Source of the DNA: JBBTRN01 sp038065175
Lineage (GTDB): Bacteria > Patescibacteriota > Doudnabacteria > UBA920
DNA: 59,129 nucleotides
Direction of reading: 5' to 3'
Assembly (NCBI GenBank): GCA_038065175.1
Contig: JBBTRN010000009.1
Location: 1-59,129, forward strand
Part shown: positions 6,662 through 15,589 of the stretch, piece by piece
How positions within the stretch are numbered: the stretch's first letter is position 1
Layout of the letters: every line of letters begins with the position of its first letter
Translations under genes and position numbers: made by a program
The notes under the pieces: model-generated
The model's input: the letters and a program-made list of their open reading frames with translations, nothing else
What the model was told of the DNA's origin: nothing
Database searches by the model: none

Positions 6662-8683
6662 ATGTTTTTTAGAAAAAGGAAAACCCTATATAAGGCTTTT
6701 GGCCTTCGAATAGACTCAATTGACAAGAGCTTTTCAAACGGCGGCCTTAAGACTAATTTTTCCAGGCTAAAAATTTTTTTACCGGAAATCGGAGTTTTCT
6801 TATTTATAGCTCTCGCGGCTTGGACCCTGCTCCAATCCGCGAGACTCACGGCCATTGCCCTGCAAATTAAAGACAGAATTTTATTTTCCGCAAGCGCCGG
6901 AACCAGCAACCTGGAATCCGCAAAAAAATTCCTAGCCAGCCAGGATTTACGCAATGCGACCCTAGAAATAAATTCCGCCCTGGAAAACTTTCAAAAATCA
7001 CAGGTCGAGCTCAAAAGTTTTGAAAAGGATTTACTTGGAATCACAAGGCTTATTCCGCAAAGCCGTTCCGCCGAGAATTTACTGTCAGCCTCCATTGACC
7101 TGGCTGAAGCCGGCCAGGCGGCGCTCAACTTAGTTGAGCTATCCTCAAGGCTATCGTTTGGCGCAACGGGTCTTATAAGGGGAGAGGTAAGTTTTAGGGA
7201 TATAAGTATGGAATTGGAAAAGCTTGAAAAAAACCTTATTGCCGCAGGCTCCAAAATAAAAAAAAGCGATTTAAGCGCCCTACCCCCAAAAGAGCAGGCT
7301 TTAATCCGGAATAATTACAAATACATTGATTTGGCTCTAAATTCTTGCCAAAATTTAAAACAGCTTACATTTTTAGGGGAAACGCTTTTTTTGGAACAAA
7401 AGCGAATCTTAGTAATTTTCCAAAACCAAAACGAGCTAAGGCCCACGGGCGGCTTTATCGGCTCATTTGCTGACATTTTACTCCAGGACGGTAAGATTCA
7501 AAATATAAACATTTCTAGCATTTACGATCTAGACGGTCAGCTAAATGAAAATATCAGGCCACCCGCACCCATCCTTTCCGTAAATAACCGCTGGTATTTT
7601 AGGGATGCCAACTGGTTTACTTCTTTTGATGAGTCGGCAAAAAAAATTATTTCCTTTTATGAAAAAGAGGGCGGGGAGACCCCGAGTCTTCTGCTCGCAA
7701 TAACCCCCCAGGTTATTTCTGAACTGCTAAAAATTACCGGCCCGCTTAAAACAAAGGACAACATTGAGCTTAACCAAGACAATTTCCTTGAAAACCTGCA
7801 GGTTTTAACCCAGACAGACAGGGAAGATCCTTCAAACGAACCAAAAAAAATTCTGAGCCTGCTGTTTACCGAACTATTCCAAAAAATCAGTCAGCTAAAA
7901 CCCCAAAAAAAAACTTTAATTATCAAGTCATTACAGCAAAGTTTTTCGGGCAAGCAGGCGCTTTTGTACTCAAACAACCCGCAGGCGCAAAAAATAATTG
8001 AAAGTTTTAATTGGGGCGGAAAAATTGCAAAAAGTGCAGACCGGGATTACCTTTTAATTTCCGGGGCTAATTTAGGGGGAACGAAAACAGATTTGGATAT
8101 TAGCCAGAGCATAAAACTAGTAAGCACAATAAAACCTGATGGGAAAATTGAAAACCACCTCACTATCAACCGGAAAAACCTTTTGCCTAATATCCCGGGC
8201 GCTCATAATAAGACATTTTTAAGGATTTATGTGCCGGAAAAATCCGAATTCATCGAGTCCAGGGGTTTTGACGCGTATTTCCCCGCAAAACCGGAACAGG
8301 ACAAAATTCAAAAAAATGATTTTGAAATATTAAAATGGGAAAAAAGTCAGGCGCAGGACATAACTTCCGGCACATTGATTGGAAAAGAGTCCGGCAAAAC
8401 TTTTTTTGGGAACTGGACAAATCTTGAAGGCGGGGAAAGCAAAACTATAGAAATTAAGTATGCTTTGCCTTACAGACTGAAAAACCTGGATAGGCACAGT
8501 CTGGTTCTGCAGAAACAGCCCGGTAGCCTTGAACACAGCTTTAATTACACAATAAATTACGAAACACGGAATTTAGAATGGAAAAATTTTGACTTTGAGG
8601 CAAATTCTGGAAGTTCGTTGAGCGTTAAAACCGAATTGAATAAAGACCTGTTTTTTGGTATAGTACTAAGAAGAAATGACTAA
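6662..8683 (+). CDS. DUF4012 domain protein, membrane-anchored
   Basis: 673 residues. One membrane helix lies near residues 37-60 (IGVFLFIALAAWTLLQSARL), followed by helical segments with predicted coiled-coil character and then the DUF4012 core: LVIFQNQNELRPTGGFIGSFADI. The bulk should lie outside the membrane. DUF4012 proteins are common in Patescibacteria, Chloroflexi and Actinobacteria and are often near envelope and polysaccharide genes, but their function is not established. Position between ftsW and murJ suggests an envelope role. Confidence 0.75.
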   Translation: MFFRKRKTLYKAFGLRIDSIDKSFSNGGLKTNFSRLKIFLPEIGVFLFIALAAWTLLQSARLTAIALQIKDRILFSASAGTSNLESAKKFLASQDLRNATLEINSALENFQKSQVELKSFEKDLLGITRLIPQSRSAENLLSASIDLAEAGQAALNLVELSSRLSFGATGLIRGEVSFRDISMELEKLEKNLIAAGSKIKKSDLSALPPKEQALIRNNYKYIDLALNSCQNLKQLTFLGETLFLEQKRILVIFQNQNELRPTGGFIGSFADILLQDGKIQNINISSIYDLDGQLNENIRPPAPILSVNNRWYFRDANWFTSFDESAKKIISFYEKEGGETPSLLLAITPQVISELLKITGPLKTKDNIELNQDNFLENLQVLTQTDREDPSNEPKKILSLLFTELFQKISQLKPQKKTLIIKSLQQSFSGKQALLYSNNPQAQKIIESFNWGGKIAKSADRDYLLISGANLGGTKTDLDISQSIKLVSTIKPDGKIENHLTINRKNLLPNIPGAHNKTFLRIYVPEKSEFIESRGFDAYFPAKPEQDKIQKNDFEILKWEKSQAQDITSGTLIGKESGKTFFGNWTNLEGGESKTIEIKYALPYRLKNLDRHSLVLQKQPGSLEHSFNYTINYETRNLEWKNFDFEANSGSSLSVKTELNKDLFFGIVLRRND

Positions 8684-8693
8684 TTCCAAATAT

Positions 8694-8769
8694 CAAATTT
8701 CAAATGAAATCCTAATGTCTAATTTTTAAAATTTTCGTCATTTGGACTTTGATATTCATTTGAAATTTG
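8694..8769. repeat. Intergenic inverted repeat, 15-bp perfect arms
   Basis: Arms CAAATTTCAAATGAA (8694-8708) and TTCATTTGAAATTTG (8755-8769), with weaker pairing outside. It separates the DUF4012 gene from murJ and is followed by TTGACA (8781-8786) about 18 nt before GATAAA, a possible promoter that would overlap the TTG start used for murJ. Confidence 0.6.
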
Positions 8770-8802
8770 CAATTTGATTTTTGACATTCACCAGCAACCT
8801 TT

Positions 8803-10401
8803 TTGATAAAATATTTCAAAAATTTCGAGCAGACCTTCTCCGTAAACAAAGCGGCATTAATTGTCGGCTTTTTTACGCTTGCCTCAAGGCTTGCCGGTTT
8901 AGTAAGGGACAGGTTGTTCGCGAGCAAATTCGGGGCAGGCGACATTTTGGATTCCTACTACGCGGCTTTTAGGGTTCCGGATTTTGTGTTTAACCTGCTT
9001 ATTTTAGGCACCCTATCCATAGCTTTTATTCCGGTGTTTTCTGAATTGTTGATTCTGGACAGGCAAAAGGCCAACCGAACAGCCAGCACGATCCTGAACT
9101 GCACACTGCTTTTAATGTGCGCCGTGTGTTTCGGGTTATTCATTTTTGTTGAACCGCTCACTAAGGCACTAGTGCCGGGGTTCTCCGGCCCAAAACTCAT
9201 AGACACAATTGCCCTAACCCGCATCTTCCTGCTTTCGCCGATAATTTTCACTCTCTCCAATGTTTTCACCAGCATGCTGAATGCCCAAAAAAAATTCCTG
9301 ATTGTGGGTCTGGCGCCGGTACTTTACAATATCGGAATAATTTTTGGGCTTTTGGCGCTGTACCCGCGCTATGGCATAATCGGTTTAAGCTACGGCGTAA
9401 TTATTGGCGCACTACTGCATCTTGGCATCCAAATCCCCCAGGCAATCGCCTTAGGCTTCCGCTGGCAGCCTATTTTAGATTTTAAGGATATTGCCTTCAA
9501 AAAAATGTCCCGCTTGTTTGTCCCAAAAATATTTGGCCTGGACAATTCCCAAATAAGCCTGCTTATAGGTTCAGTGGTAGGCTCCCTGCTTGCATCCGGT
9601 TCAATTGCTATTTTGAATTTGGCAAATAATTTGCAGGCCGTGCCTTTAGGGATTTTCGCGCTTTCTATCTCCGTGGCCACGTTCCCGGCGCTTTCCGAAA
9701 ATTTCGCCCGAAACGACAACCGGGGCTTTCTTGCGACGCTCTCAAAATCATTAGCACAAATTTTATTTTTTATCATACCGGTTTCGGTTTCCATTCTATT
9801 GCTTCGGGCGCACATAGTGCGCTTGGTTTACGGCGCAGGCGAATTTTCCTGGGAAGACACAATACTAACCTTTAAAACTTTAGGCATTTTTGCCATCTCT
9901 CTTTTTTCCCAAAGCCTTACCCCGCTTTTAGGCCGCGCGTTTTATGCGCGCCGGAACACCATTATTCCGGTAATTATTAACTCTTTTACCATGCTTATCA
10001 ACGGCGCCCTGGCGTATTTCTTAGGCAAAGCCTACGGCGTCGTCGGCATAGCGGCGGGGTTTTCCATTGCCAGCATAATAAATGTGATATTACTGTTTTT
10101 AGCCCTGCATAATTTCCTGCATAAAAGCATGCCAAAAGAAGATTTGCATGCGTTTGACCTGGGAATTTTCTCGCAAATCGCTAAAATAGCCGCAAGCTCG
10201 CTGGGGGCGGGGCTTGCTATATACGGGGCGCTGTATGCCATTGAACCTTTTGTTAACACGCGCACGGCCTTGGGTCTTCTTATCCAGGCTGGGCTCGCAG
10301 GGGCCGTAGGCGCTATAATATATTTATTTACAGCCTCGTCCCTGCACTTAAGGCAAGCCAGAGAAATGTTAAAATTAATTAAGAACCTATTTGAAAAATA
10401 A
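8803..10401 (+). CDS. murJ: Lipid II flippase MurJ (MviN)
   Basis: 532 residues, 13-14 membrane helices, with the MurJ N-terminal signature ASRLAGLVRDRLFASKFGAGDILDSYYAAFRVPDF and later FSQSLTPLLGRAFYARRNT. MurJ flips lipid II across the inner membrane for the FtsW/PBP machinery. The chosen start is TTG at 8803 because no ATG/GTG lies between the upstream repeat and the conserved N-terminus. A possible promoter overlapping this codon makes the exact start uncertain. Envelope neighbours (ftsW, DUF4012) support the call. Confidence 0.88.
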   Translation: MIKYFKNFEQTFSVNKAALIVGFFTLASRLAGLVRDRLFASKFGAGDILDSYYAAFRVPDFVFNLLILGTLSIAFIPVFSELLILDRQKANRTASTILNCTLLLMCAVCFGLFIFVEPLTKALVPGFSGPKLIDTIALTRIFLLSPIIFTLSNVFTSMLNAQKKFLIVGLAPVLYNIGIIFGLLALYPRYGIIGLSYGVIIGALLHLGIQIPQAIALGFRWQPILDFKDIAFKKMSRLFVPKIFGLDNSQISLLIGSVVGSLLASGSIAILNLANNLQAVPLGIFALSISVATFPALSENFARNDNRGFLATLSKSLAQILFFIIPVSVSILLLRAHIVRLVYGAGEFSWEDTILTFKTLGIFAISLFSQSLTPLLGRAFYARRNTIIPVIINSFTMLINGALAYFLGKAYGVVGIAAGFSIASIINVILLFLALHNFLHKSMPKEDLHAFDLGIFSQIAKIAASSLGAGLAIYGALYAIEPFVNTRTALGLLIQAGLAGAVGAIIYLFTASSLHLRQAREMLKLIKNLFEK

Positions 10402-10560
10402 TTTTTAGGCGATCCGCCTAAGGCGGATTGATGTTTACCTGAAAGGTAAACGGATAAATTTTTTGGGACAAGACGCCAAAATTCTGCAATTGTCTCCCTT
10501 CGGGAGATCTACCGAAGGCATGACAGACGAAAAGGATTTTTAAAATAGGTTCTAAGCTCA
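10402..10560. repeat. Intergenic block of small palindromes
   Basis: Several hairpins in a row: ATCCGCCTAAGGCGGAT, GTTTACC-TGAA-GGTAAAC, and CTCCCTTCGGGAG followed by ACCGAAGG. No ORF with coding character is seen. They are of the same GC-rich palindromic kind found throughout the window. Confidence 0.55.
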
Positions 10561-10660
10561 ATGGATCAGAATAATATTAGAAACTTCTGTATTATCGCCC
10601 ACCCCGGTAGCAGTCGCTCCGACATTCGTCGGCTCCGCTACGGGGCAAGTATCGACCACT
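10561..10660 (+). pseudogene. 5' fragment of lepA carrying a palindromic insertion, directly before intact lepA
   Basis: The ATG at 10561 opens a second copy of the LepA N-terminus (NIRNFCIIAH), interrupted after codon 14 by a 48-nt palindrome (10603-10650), then three more codons (IDH), then the intact gene begins 1 nt later at 10661. Across the 13 codons NIRNFCIIAHIDH, ten differ from the intact gene, all synonymously. The insertion falls inside the GTP-binding P-loop region, so this copy is dead. It looks like a displaced allele, not a recent tandem duplication. Confidence 0.8.
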
Positions 10661-12496
10661 ATGACTCAGGAAAACATACGTAATTTTTGTATTATTGCTC
10701 ATATCGATCATGGAAAATCAACTTTGGCTGACCGGCTTTTGGAAATTACCCACACAGTGGAAATGAGAAATATGAAGGATCAGTTGCTGGACCAAATGGA
10801 TTTGGAGCGGGAGCGGGGCATTACCATCAAGCTCCAGCCTGTCCGGATGGAATATCAGATTAAAGATTCAGGATTAAAAATTAAAGAGGATAACCAAAAC
10901 CTAAATCCTAAATCTTATATCTTAAATCTAATTGATACCCCGGGCCATGTTGATTTCAGTTATGAAGTTTCAAGGAGCCTGGCCTGCTGCGAGGGCGCAA
11001 TTTTGGTCGTGGATTCCACACAAGGCATAGAAGCCCAAACTTTAGCCAATGTCCAGCTCGCGCTTGACCATAATTTAGTTATTATCCCCGTTGTTAATAA
11101 AATCGATTTGCCTAACTCGGACAGGAAAAAGACGGCAGATGAAATAAAAGCCGCATTTGGGTTTACAGACAAAGAAATTTTATACGCCTCGGGCAAAACC
11201 GGGGAGGGTGTGGAGGATATAATTATAGAGGTTATAAAAAAAGTGCCCCCGCCCAAAGGCGATTCTACTAAGCCCCTGCGGGCGCTGATTTTCGATTCTA
11301 TTTACGACATCCATAAAGGGGTTGTGGCCTATGTTAGGGTTTTCGATGGCCAGCTGCTCCCTAGGGAAAAAATCTTTACCCTTGGCAGTACCACGGAAGC
11401 TGAAAGCCTGGAAGTCGGGTACTTTAAACCTAAGATGGAAAAACATTTTGAACTTAAAACAGGGGAAGTAGGCTACATTGTCACAGGCTTGCGCGATGTA
11501 TCTAAAGCGCGCGTGGGGGATACTATAACGCTTTTTGAAGGCAGGCAGGCGGTTTTACCCCTCTCTGGCTACAAGCAGGTTAAACCCATGGTCTATGCCA
11601 CAATTTTTCCAACCAGTGGGGATGACTATCCGCTGCTGCGCGACGCGATGGGAAAATTAAAATTATCCGACGCCGCACTGGAATACGAACCCATAAACAT
11701 CCCTTCTATTGGATTTGGTTTCCGCACTGGGTTTTTGGGGCTTTTGCATATGGATATTGTGCAGGAGAGGTTGTCTCGGGAATATAACCTTGATTTAGTT
11801 TTAACCGCGCCGAGCGTGGCATACCGGATTACAAAGACTGATGGATCTGCAATCATCATACATAACCCCGCGGAGTTTCCCGACCCTTCAATTATCAAAA
11901 ACATTTTTGAACCCTGGATGAATGTAGGCATCTTAACCCCGCCAGGATACATTGGTCCCATAATGGAAATTGCCACACAAAGGCGGGCAATATCAAAGGA
12001 CATTAAATACATAGGCCAAACCCGCGTGGAAATGTTTTTCGAAATGCCTTTGTCCAACATCATCCTCGATTTTTACGATAAACTAAAAAGCGTGTCTTCC
12101 GGGTACGCAAGCTTAAACTATGATTTTATTCAAGAGCGGGTGGGGGATTTGGTTAAGGTGGATATTTTAGTGGCAGGGGAAAAGGTGGACGCGCTTTCCA
12201 CCATAATGCACCGTTCTTCAGCCGCTAGCGACGGAAAAGAATTGGTGGAAAGGCTAAAACAGCTAATCCCTAAGCATCAGTTTGAAATTGCCATTCAAGC
12301 CGGCATTGGCGGAAAAATAATTGCCCGCGAAACTATAAGTGCGCTTAGAAAAGATGTCACCGGCTACCTCTACGGCGGCGATGTCACGCGCAAAATGAAA
12401 CTCTTGCAAAAACAGAAAAAGGGTAAAAAGAGAATGAAAAAAATAGGCAAGGTAGATATACCGCAAGAGGCTTTCTTAGCAGTATTAAAGAAATAA
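10661..12496 (+). CDS. lepA: Elongation factor 4 (LepA), ribosome back-translocating GTPase
   Basis: 611 residues with the G1 motif AHIDHGKST, DQMDLERERGITI, DTPGHVDFSYEVSRSL, NKIDLP, and the LepA-specific C-terminal region (RREMKLLQKQKKGKKRM-like, VDIPQEAFLAVLK). EF4 acts on stalled or mis-translocated ribosomes. Residues about 66-88 (IKDSGLKIKEDNQ...NPKSY) are an insertion absent from typical LepA and encoded by an imperfect inverted repeat (10862-10918), another in-frame repeat. A truncated divergent copy of its 5' end lies just upstream. Confidence 0.95.
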   Translation: MTQENIRNFCIIAHIDHGKSTLADRLLEITHTVEMRNMKDQLLDQMDLERERGITIKLQPVRMEYQIKDSGLKIKEDNQNLNPKSYILNLIDTPGHVDFSYEVSRSLACCEGAILVVDSTQGIEAQTLANVQLALDHNLVIIPVVNKIDLPNSDRKKTADEIKAAFGFTDKEILYASGKTGEGVEDIIIEVIKKVPPPKGDSTKPLRALIFDSIYDIHKGVVAYVRVFDGQLLPREKIFTLGSTTEAESLEVGYFKPKMEKHFELKTGEVGYIVTGLRDVSKARVGDTITLFEGRQAVLPLSGYKQVKPMVYATIFPTSGDDYPLLRDAMGKLKLSDAALEYEPINIPSIGFGFRTGFLGLLHMDIVQERLSREYNLDLVLTAPSVAYRITKTDGSAIIIHNPAEFPDPSIIKNIFEPWMNVGILTPPGYIGPIMEIATQRRAISKDIKYIGQTRVEMFFEMPLSNIILDFYDKLKSVSSGYASLNYDFIQERVGDLVKVDILVAGEKVDALSTIMHRSSAASDGKELVERLKQLIPKHQFEIAIQAGIGGKIIARETISALRKDVTGYLYGGDVTRKMKLLQKQKKGKKRMKKIGKVDIPQEAFLAVLKK

Positions 12497-12499
12497 ACA

Positions 12500-13477
12500 A
12501 TGAGGTTGAACCAAATAATAAATGTTCGGGATTGGCCCCGACGAAAGATGAACGTTGGCTACGGAACGCGAAATAAGATTGTCCTAAAGCAAACCAAAAT
12601 GGGCAAAGTTTATTTTATGGCAAAAACTTATACTAAAGATATCGGCGAACTGCGCTCAGAAGTTTGCGCTTCAGTAATAGGGAACGTCTTTGGCTTTCCT
12701 GTTCAAAAAACTTGGTTTTGCCTAATGCCCGAATTAAAAATGTTTTCACACCCTTTAGGGGTTTTAGTGCAACTTGACGTTAGGAGAGAACGTTATACTA
12801 AGAGAAAACAATTTAAGGAAAACTTAATTCACGGTGGTGGTTTAATAGGTTTGATAGATAAAGATTTTGCTAGACTAAGGTCGGAAAAGGAACGGAGAAA
12901 AATCTATAAACTGAGTTTAGTAGTCGAAGCTCTCAGGAACTATGTTCGAAAGCACAAGAGATCAAAATTAGTCTGGAAACAATTTTTTGAACTTTTGGTT
13001 TTTGATTCTTTGATCGGAGGCACGGACAGGCATTATAATAATTGGGGTATTTTGGAAAAAGCGGATAATTCAGAGTTTATTAGACTGGCCCCAGCATTTG
13101 ATAACGGTATTAGTTTACTTTGGAAAATAGATGAATATGCCCCAAAATTTCGAAAGGACATATTAACGATGCGTTTCACTAAAGGCGCGGAATCTATGTT
13201 CAAAAAAGATGCTGGTGGAAAATACGACTTATTTGAAGTTTTAGAGGCTCTTTATTCAATCCCGGAATTAAAAGGTTCGGGCCACGCAAAAAAAGTCTAC
13301 GATAGACTGTGCTCGGTTAAAACAGGCTACTTGAAAAGAAATATGTTAAAAATCATCCCCCAACAGAAAAGGTTTAGGTCAGAAGAGCAAGATATACTAA
13401 TTATCTATGAATATGCTATAATTAGGTTGGGTATACTGAAGGATGAGCTACTCATAATTCACAAAAAATTCAAATGA
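12500..13477 (+). CDS. HipA-like serine/threonine kinase
   Basis: 325 residues with the HipA kinase active-site pattern GGTDRHYNNWGIL (catalytic D176) and APAFDNG (metal-binding D201). It lacks the N-terminal HipA_N barrel, like HipT or the stand-alone CtkA type. HipA and HipT phosphorylate glutamyl- or tryptophanyl-tRNA synthetase; the target here is unknown. It begins 3 nt after lepA and overlaps the next gene by 4 nt (ATGA), so the two are translationally coupled. No HipB-type HTH gene adjoins it. Confidence 0.65.
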   Translation: MRLNQIINVRDWPRRKMNVGYGTRNKIVLKQTKMGKVYFMAKTYTKDIGELRSEVCASVIGNVFGFPVQKTWFCLMPELKMFSHPLGVLVQLDVRRERYTKRKQFKENLIHGGGLIGLIDKDFARLRSEKERRKIYKLSLVVEALRNYVRKHKRSKLVWKQFFELLVFDSLIGGTDRHYNNWGILEKADNSEFIRLAPAFDNGISLLWKIDEYAPKFRKDILTMRFTKGAESMFKKDAGGKYDLFEVLEALYSIPELKGSGHAKKVYDRLCSVKTGYLKRNMLKIIPQQKRFRSEEQDILIIYEYAIIRLGILKDELLIIHKKFK

Positions 13478-13776
13478 TTCCTAAAATCCACTACCAAATA
13501 ATTTATAGGAACGGAGAAAAAACTCCTGTCGCTGATTTTTTGAGGAATAGCGATGGTAGGTTTATTTTTGAGTATCTGGACAACCCTAAATATGAATTTC
13601 CAGGTTTTGACATCCATACTAAAAAAAATTTTAGTGATACACTTTGGGAGCAAATTGGCTTTAGAGTTCCAAATGTAGTTCGTGAGGAACACCCAAACAC
13701 ACCCCTAGAGGAACTTCTTCAATATACAAGTGGCAAGCTCATTACAGACCATTTCGAATTTCAGATAATCGAATAA
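13474..13776 (+). CDS. Small protein coupled to the HipA-like kinase (possible HipS/HipA_N-like)
   Basis: 100 residues, soluble: IYRNGEKTPVADFL, then GRFIFEYLDNPKYEFPGFDI. The G-R-F-x-F-x-Y...P-E/K-Y...P-G/F-x run recalls the HipA N-terminal subdomain that is a separate antitoxin (HipS) in HipBST systems, but the similarity is only suggestive. Four-base overlap with the kinase gene and a strong terminator right after the stop make a two-gene unit. The order is kinase first, opposite to hipS-hipT. Confidence 0.45.
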   Translation: MIPKIHYQIIYRNGEKTPVADFLRNSDGRFIFEYLDNPKYEFPGFDIHTKKNFSDTLWEQIGFRVPNVVREEHPNTPLEELLQYTSGKLITDHFEFQIIE

Positions 13777-13780
13777 CAAT

Positions 13781-13814
13781 AATAATAAAACCCCAATTTT
13801 GAGGTTTTATTATT
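13781..13814. terminator. Bidirectional terminator after the kinase operon
   Basis: Perfect 12-bp arms AATAATAAAACC (13781-13792) and GGTTTTATTATT (13803-13814), rich in A before and T after the loop, fit factor-independent termination on either strand. Confidence 0.75.
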
Positions 13815-13822
13815 TATACCCA

Positions 13823-13973
13823 CCTGTCGGCTTATCCGAACTTATACCCGACAGGCTTTCGGCATGGGTCTCTGCTTTCGCAGGTCGCCGATTAAACTTT
13901 AACCGTTTAGTCCGTTAAAACGAACATTTAATCGGCCAAGGCTTTAGTTACAGTTCGGCTGTACCAAAGCCTT
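13823..13973. other. Array of three hairpins in a gene-free region
   Basis: Three separate stems: CCTGTCGG/CCGACAGG (13823-13855), GCCGATTAAA/TTTAATCGGC (13887-13936) and AAGGCTTT/AAAGCCTT with an inner ACAG/CTGT (13938-13973). No ORF is present from 13777 to 14050. It could be palindromic repeat debris or a structured RNA. Confidence 0.5.
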
Positions 13974-14050
13974 TGTGAATCTATAGTAACAAGAAAACTA
14001 TAAAATTGTCAATTTTCGGCAAAAAAACCGATTTTTGATATAGTTAAAGC

Positions 14051-14605
14051 ATGACTAACGCATTTATTTTCCACGGCACGGGCGGGCACCCGGAAGAAAA
14101 CTGGTTTCCGTGGCTCAAGAAAGAACTTGAGGACAAAGGCCTTGAGGTTTTTGTACCGCAATTCCCGACGCCAGAAGGGCAAAGCTTGGAAGCTTGGCTG
14201 AAAGTTCTTGAACCCCACCTTCAAAAAATAAATACCGATACAATTCTCATAGGCCACAGTTTGGGTGGAATGTTTACTTTGAAGCTGTTGGAAATATTGA
14301 GTACGCCGATCAAACTAGCAGTGCTTGTCGGCACACCTATTGGCATCGGCACAATAAAAAACTTCGAGCAAGATAAAAACTTCGCGGGTTTCGATTTTGA
14401 TTGGAGAAAAATAAAGCTGAATTCCAAGAACTTTATTGTTTACCATTCTGACAATGACCCTTATGTATGTTTAGAAAACGGACAGGAACTTGCAAAAAAT
14501 CTTGACGCTAAATTAACTTTCATCCCTAAAGCCGGCCATTTTAACGCTAAAGCGGGTTACAAAAAATTTGAAGGCCTGCTTAAAAACCTTGAAAAATATT
14601 TATGA
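14051..14605 (+). CDS. Alpha/beta-hydrolase, RBBP9/YdeN type
   Basis: 184 residues with the small serine hydrolase pattern: FHGTGGHPEENWFPWLKKEL at the N-terminus, nucleophile GHSLGG (S70), acid SDNDPYV (D136 or D134) and GHF (H163). RBBP9-like enzymes are cytoplasmic esterases of unknown physiological substrate. The gene stands alone between hairpin arrays. A TATAGT at 14039-14044 ends 6 nt before the ATG, suggesting a leaderless message. A terminator follows at 14643. Confidence 0.8.
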   Translation: MTNAFIFHGTGGHPEENWFPWLKKELEDKGLEVFVPQFPTPEGQSLEAWLKVLEPHLQKINTDTILIGHSLGGMFTLKLLEILSTPIKLAVLVGTPIGIGTIKNFEQDKNFAGFDFDWRKIKLNSKNFIVYHSDNDPYVCLENGQELAKNLDAKLTFIPKAGHFNAKAGYKKFEGLLKNLEKYL

Positions 14606-14642
14606 TTTTCAAGTAGTCTAATTCGTGATTTATTTAAAATAT

Positions 14643-14663
14643 TGCGCTTAGGGCGCATTTTTT
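14643..14663 (+). terminator. Factor-independent terminator after the hydrolase
   Basis: Stem TGCGC (14643-14647) / GCGCA (14653-14657) followed immediately by six T. Confidence 0.65.
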
Positions 14664-14677
14664 GTTATGATGGTTTA

Positions 14678-14717
14678 CTTTCGGGTAGTAAGATCAAACC
14701 CGAAAGACAAAAGGAGG
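14678..14717 (+). promoter_or_regulatory. Leader hairpin next to a strong Shine-Dalgarno
   Basis: A perfect 9-bp hairpin CTTTCGGGT (14678-14686) / ACCCGAAAG (14698-14706) lies 4 nt before AAGGAGG (14711-14717). That SD is much stronger than those of most genes here and fixes the GTG start at 14726. The hairpin could protect the 5' end or modulate translation. Confidence 0.55.
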
Positions 14718-14725
14718 TATAGCCA

Positions 14726-15349
14726 GTGTTCTGGAATGCCGCAGTCGCGTTATCAATCGCGTTTACTGCGGCCGGATACTGGCTGCAGAAACGCAAAGTA
14801 TTGGAAGCAGAGTCGGGGGAGGCCATCTCTATTACTTGGCTGGTAGGCGGCATTGCCGCCTCGCTGGCAAAGGTGATCTACGGAGAGGATGGCGGCGGAT
14901 GGGCTTTCACAGTAAGCGGCCTGGTCAATCTGTTTTCCAAAGGTTGGCTACTCGTTTACGTTCTTCACTTTAAAACCATTGCAAAGTGGGAGAAGTGGAT
15001 GGCCACGTTCCTCGGGGCTCTAGTAATCTTGATGTTTTTTGCCCCTAACGCCTACGCCTCAAGCGTCAGGTTCTTCGGCCTCGGCCTCACCTGGAAAGAT
15101 TTGTCGATGTGGCTCATAGGCATCGGCATCTTCTTTGCCCAAAAGCACGAGCTCAAGCAGGGTGGAGCCCGGGGAGTGTTCCGCGAAGCCCTGCCACTCG
15201 CCACTAGCGTCAGCGCCGGACTAATGCTTGCTTATTGTTTCCACGCAGGCACCTCTGGACCGCTTGTGGGCTACTTTGCTTACATCGCTTCACAGGCGGT
15301 GTTTATAGGCGAAAACCGCCGAGCGCACCGTGTTGTCAACCCGGTCTGA
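14726..15349 (+). CDS. Multi-pass membrane protein, unknown function
   Basis: 207 residues, GTG start set by a consensus SD 8 nt upstream. About six hydrophobic segments alternate with short loops, including WLVGGIAASLAKVIYG, FTVSGLVNLFSKGWLLVYVL and FLGALVILMFFAPNAYA. The arrangement is vaguely like small PQ-loop or SWEET transporters but no diagnostic motif is present. The coding sequence is visibly richer in G+C and has a stronger SD than neighbours, which may mean recent transfer. Palindromic repeats follow the stop. Confidence 0.55.
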   Translation: MFWNAAVALSIAFTAAGYWLQKRKVLEAESGEAISITWLVGGIAASLAKVIYGEDGGGWAFTVSGLVNLFSKGWLLVYVLHFKTIAKWEKWMATFLGALVILMFFAPNAYASSVRFFGLGLTWKDLSMWLIGIGIFFAQKHELKQGGARGVFREALPLATSVSAGLMLAYCFHAGTSGPLVGYFAYIASQAVFIGENRRAHRVVNPV

Positions 15350-15589
15350 AGTCTTCGCTTTTTCGCGACAGACTTCAGATCGGAACACTTTATTCGCCTC
15401 CGCTAATACCCCGCGGCTTGCCGCGGGATTAATAGGGGCGAATCCGACGAAGCCTTGGCGAAGTCGGATAACAAGCTTCGGCGAATGAACATTCTATAAT
15501 ATTGCCCCTCGATACCTCGGGGCTTGCCCCGAGGTAGTTCATTTATTGGAATATTTTAAAAAAAAGCTAAAAAATGCTAAGTTTAAGGC
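15350..15589. repeat. Cluster of GC-rich palindromes
   Basis: The region holds CTGAAGTC/GACTTCAG, a nested CCCGCGGC/GCCGCGGG inside AATA-CC...GG-matching flanks, TCCGAC/GTCGGA, and TACCTCGGGG/CCCCGAGGTA. No ORF stands out. These are the same family style as the palindromes inserted in genes elsewhere in the window. Confidence 0.6.
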
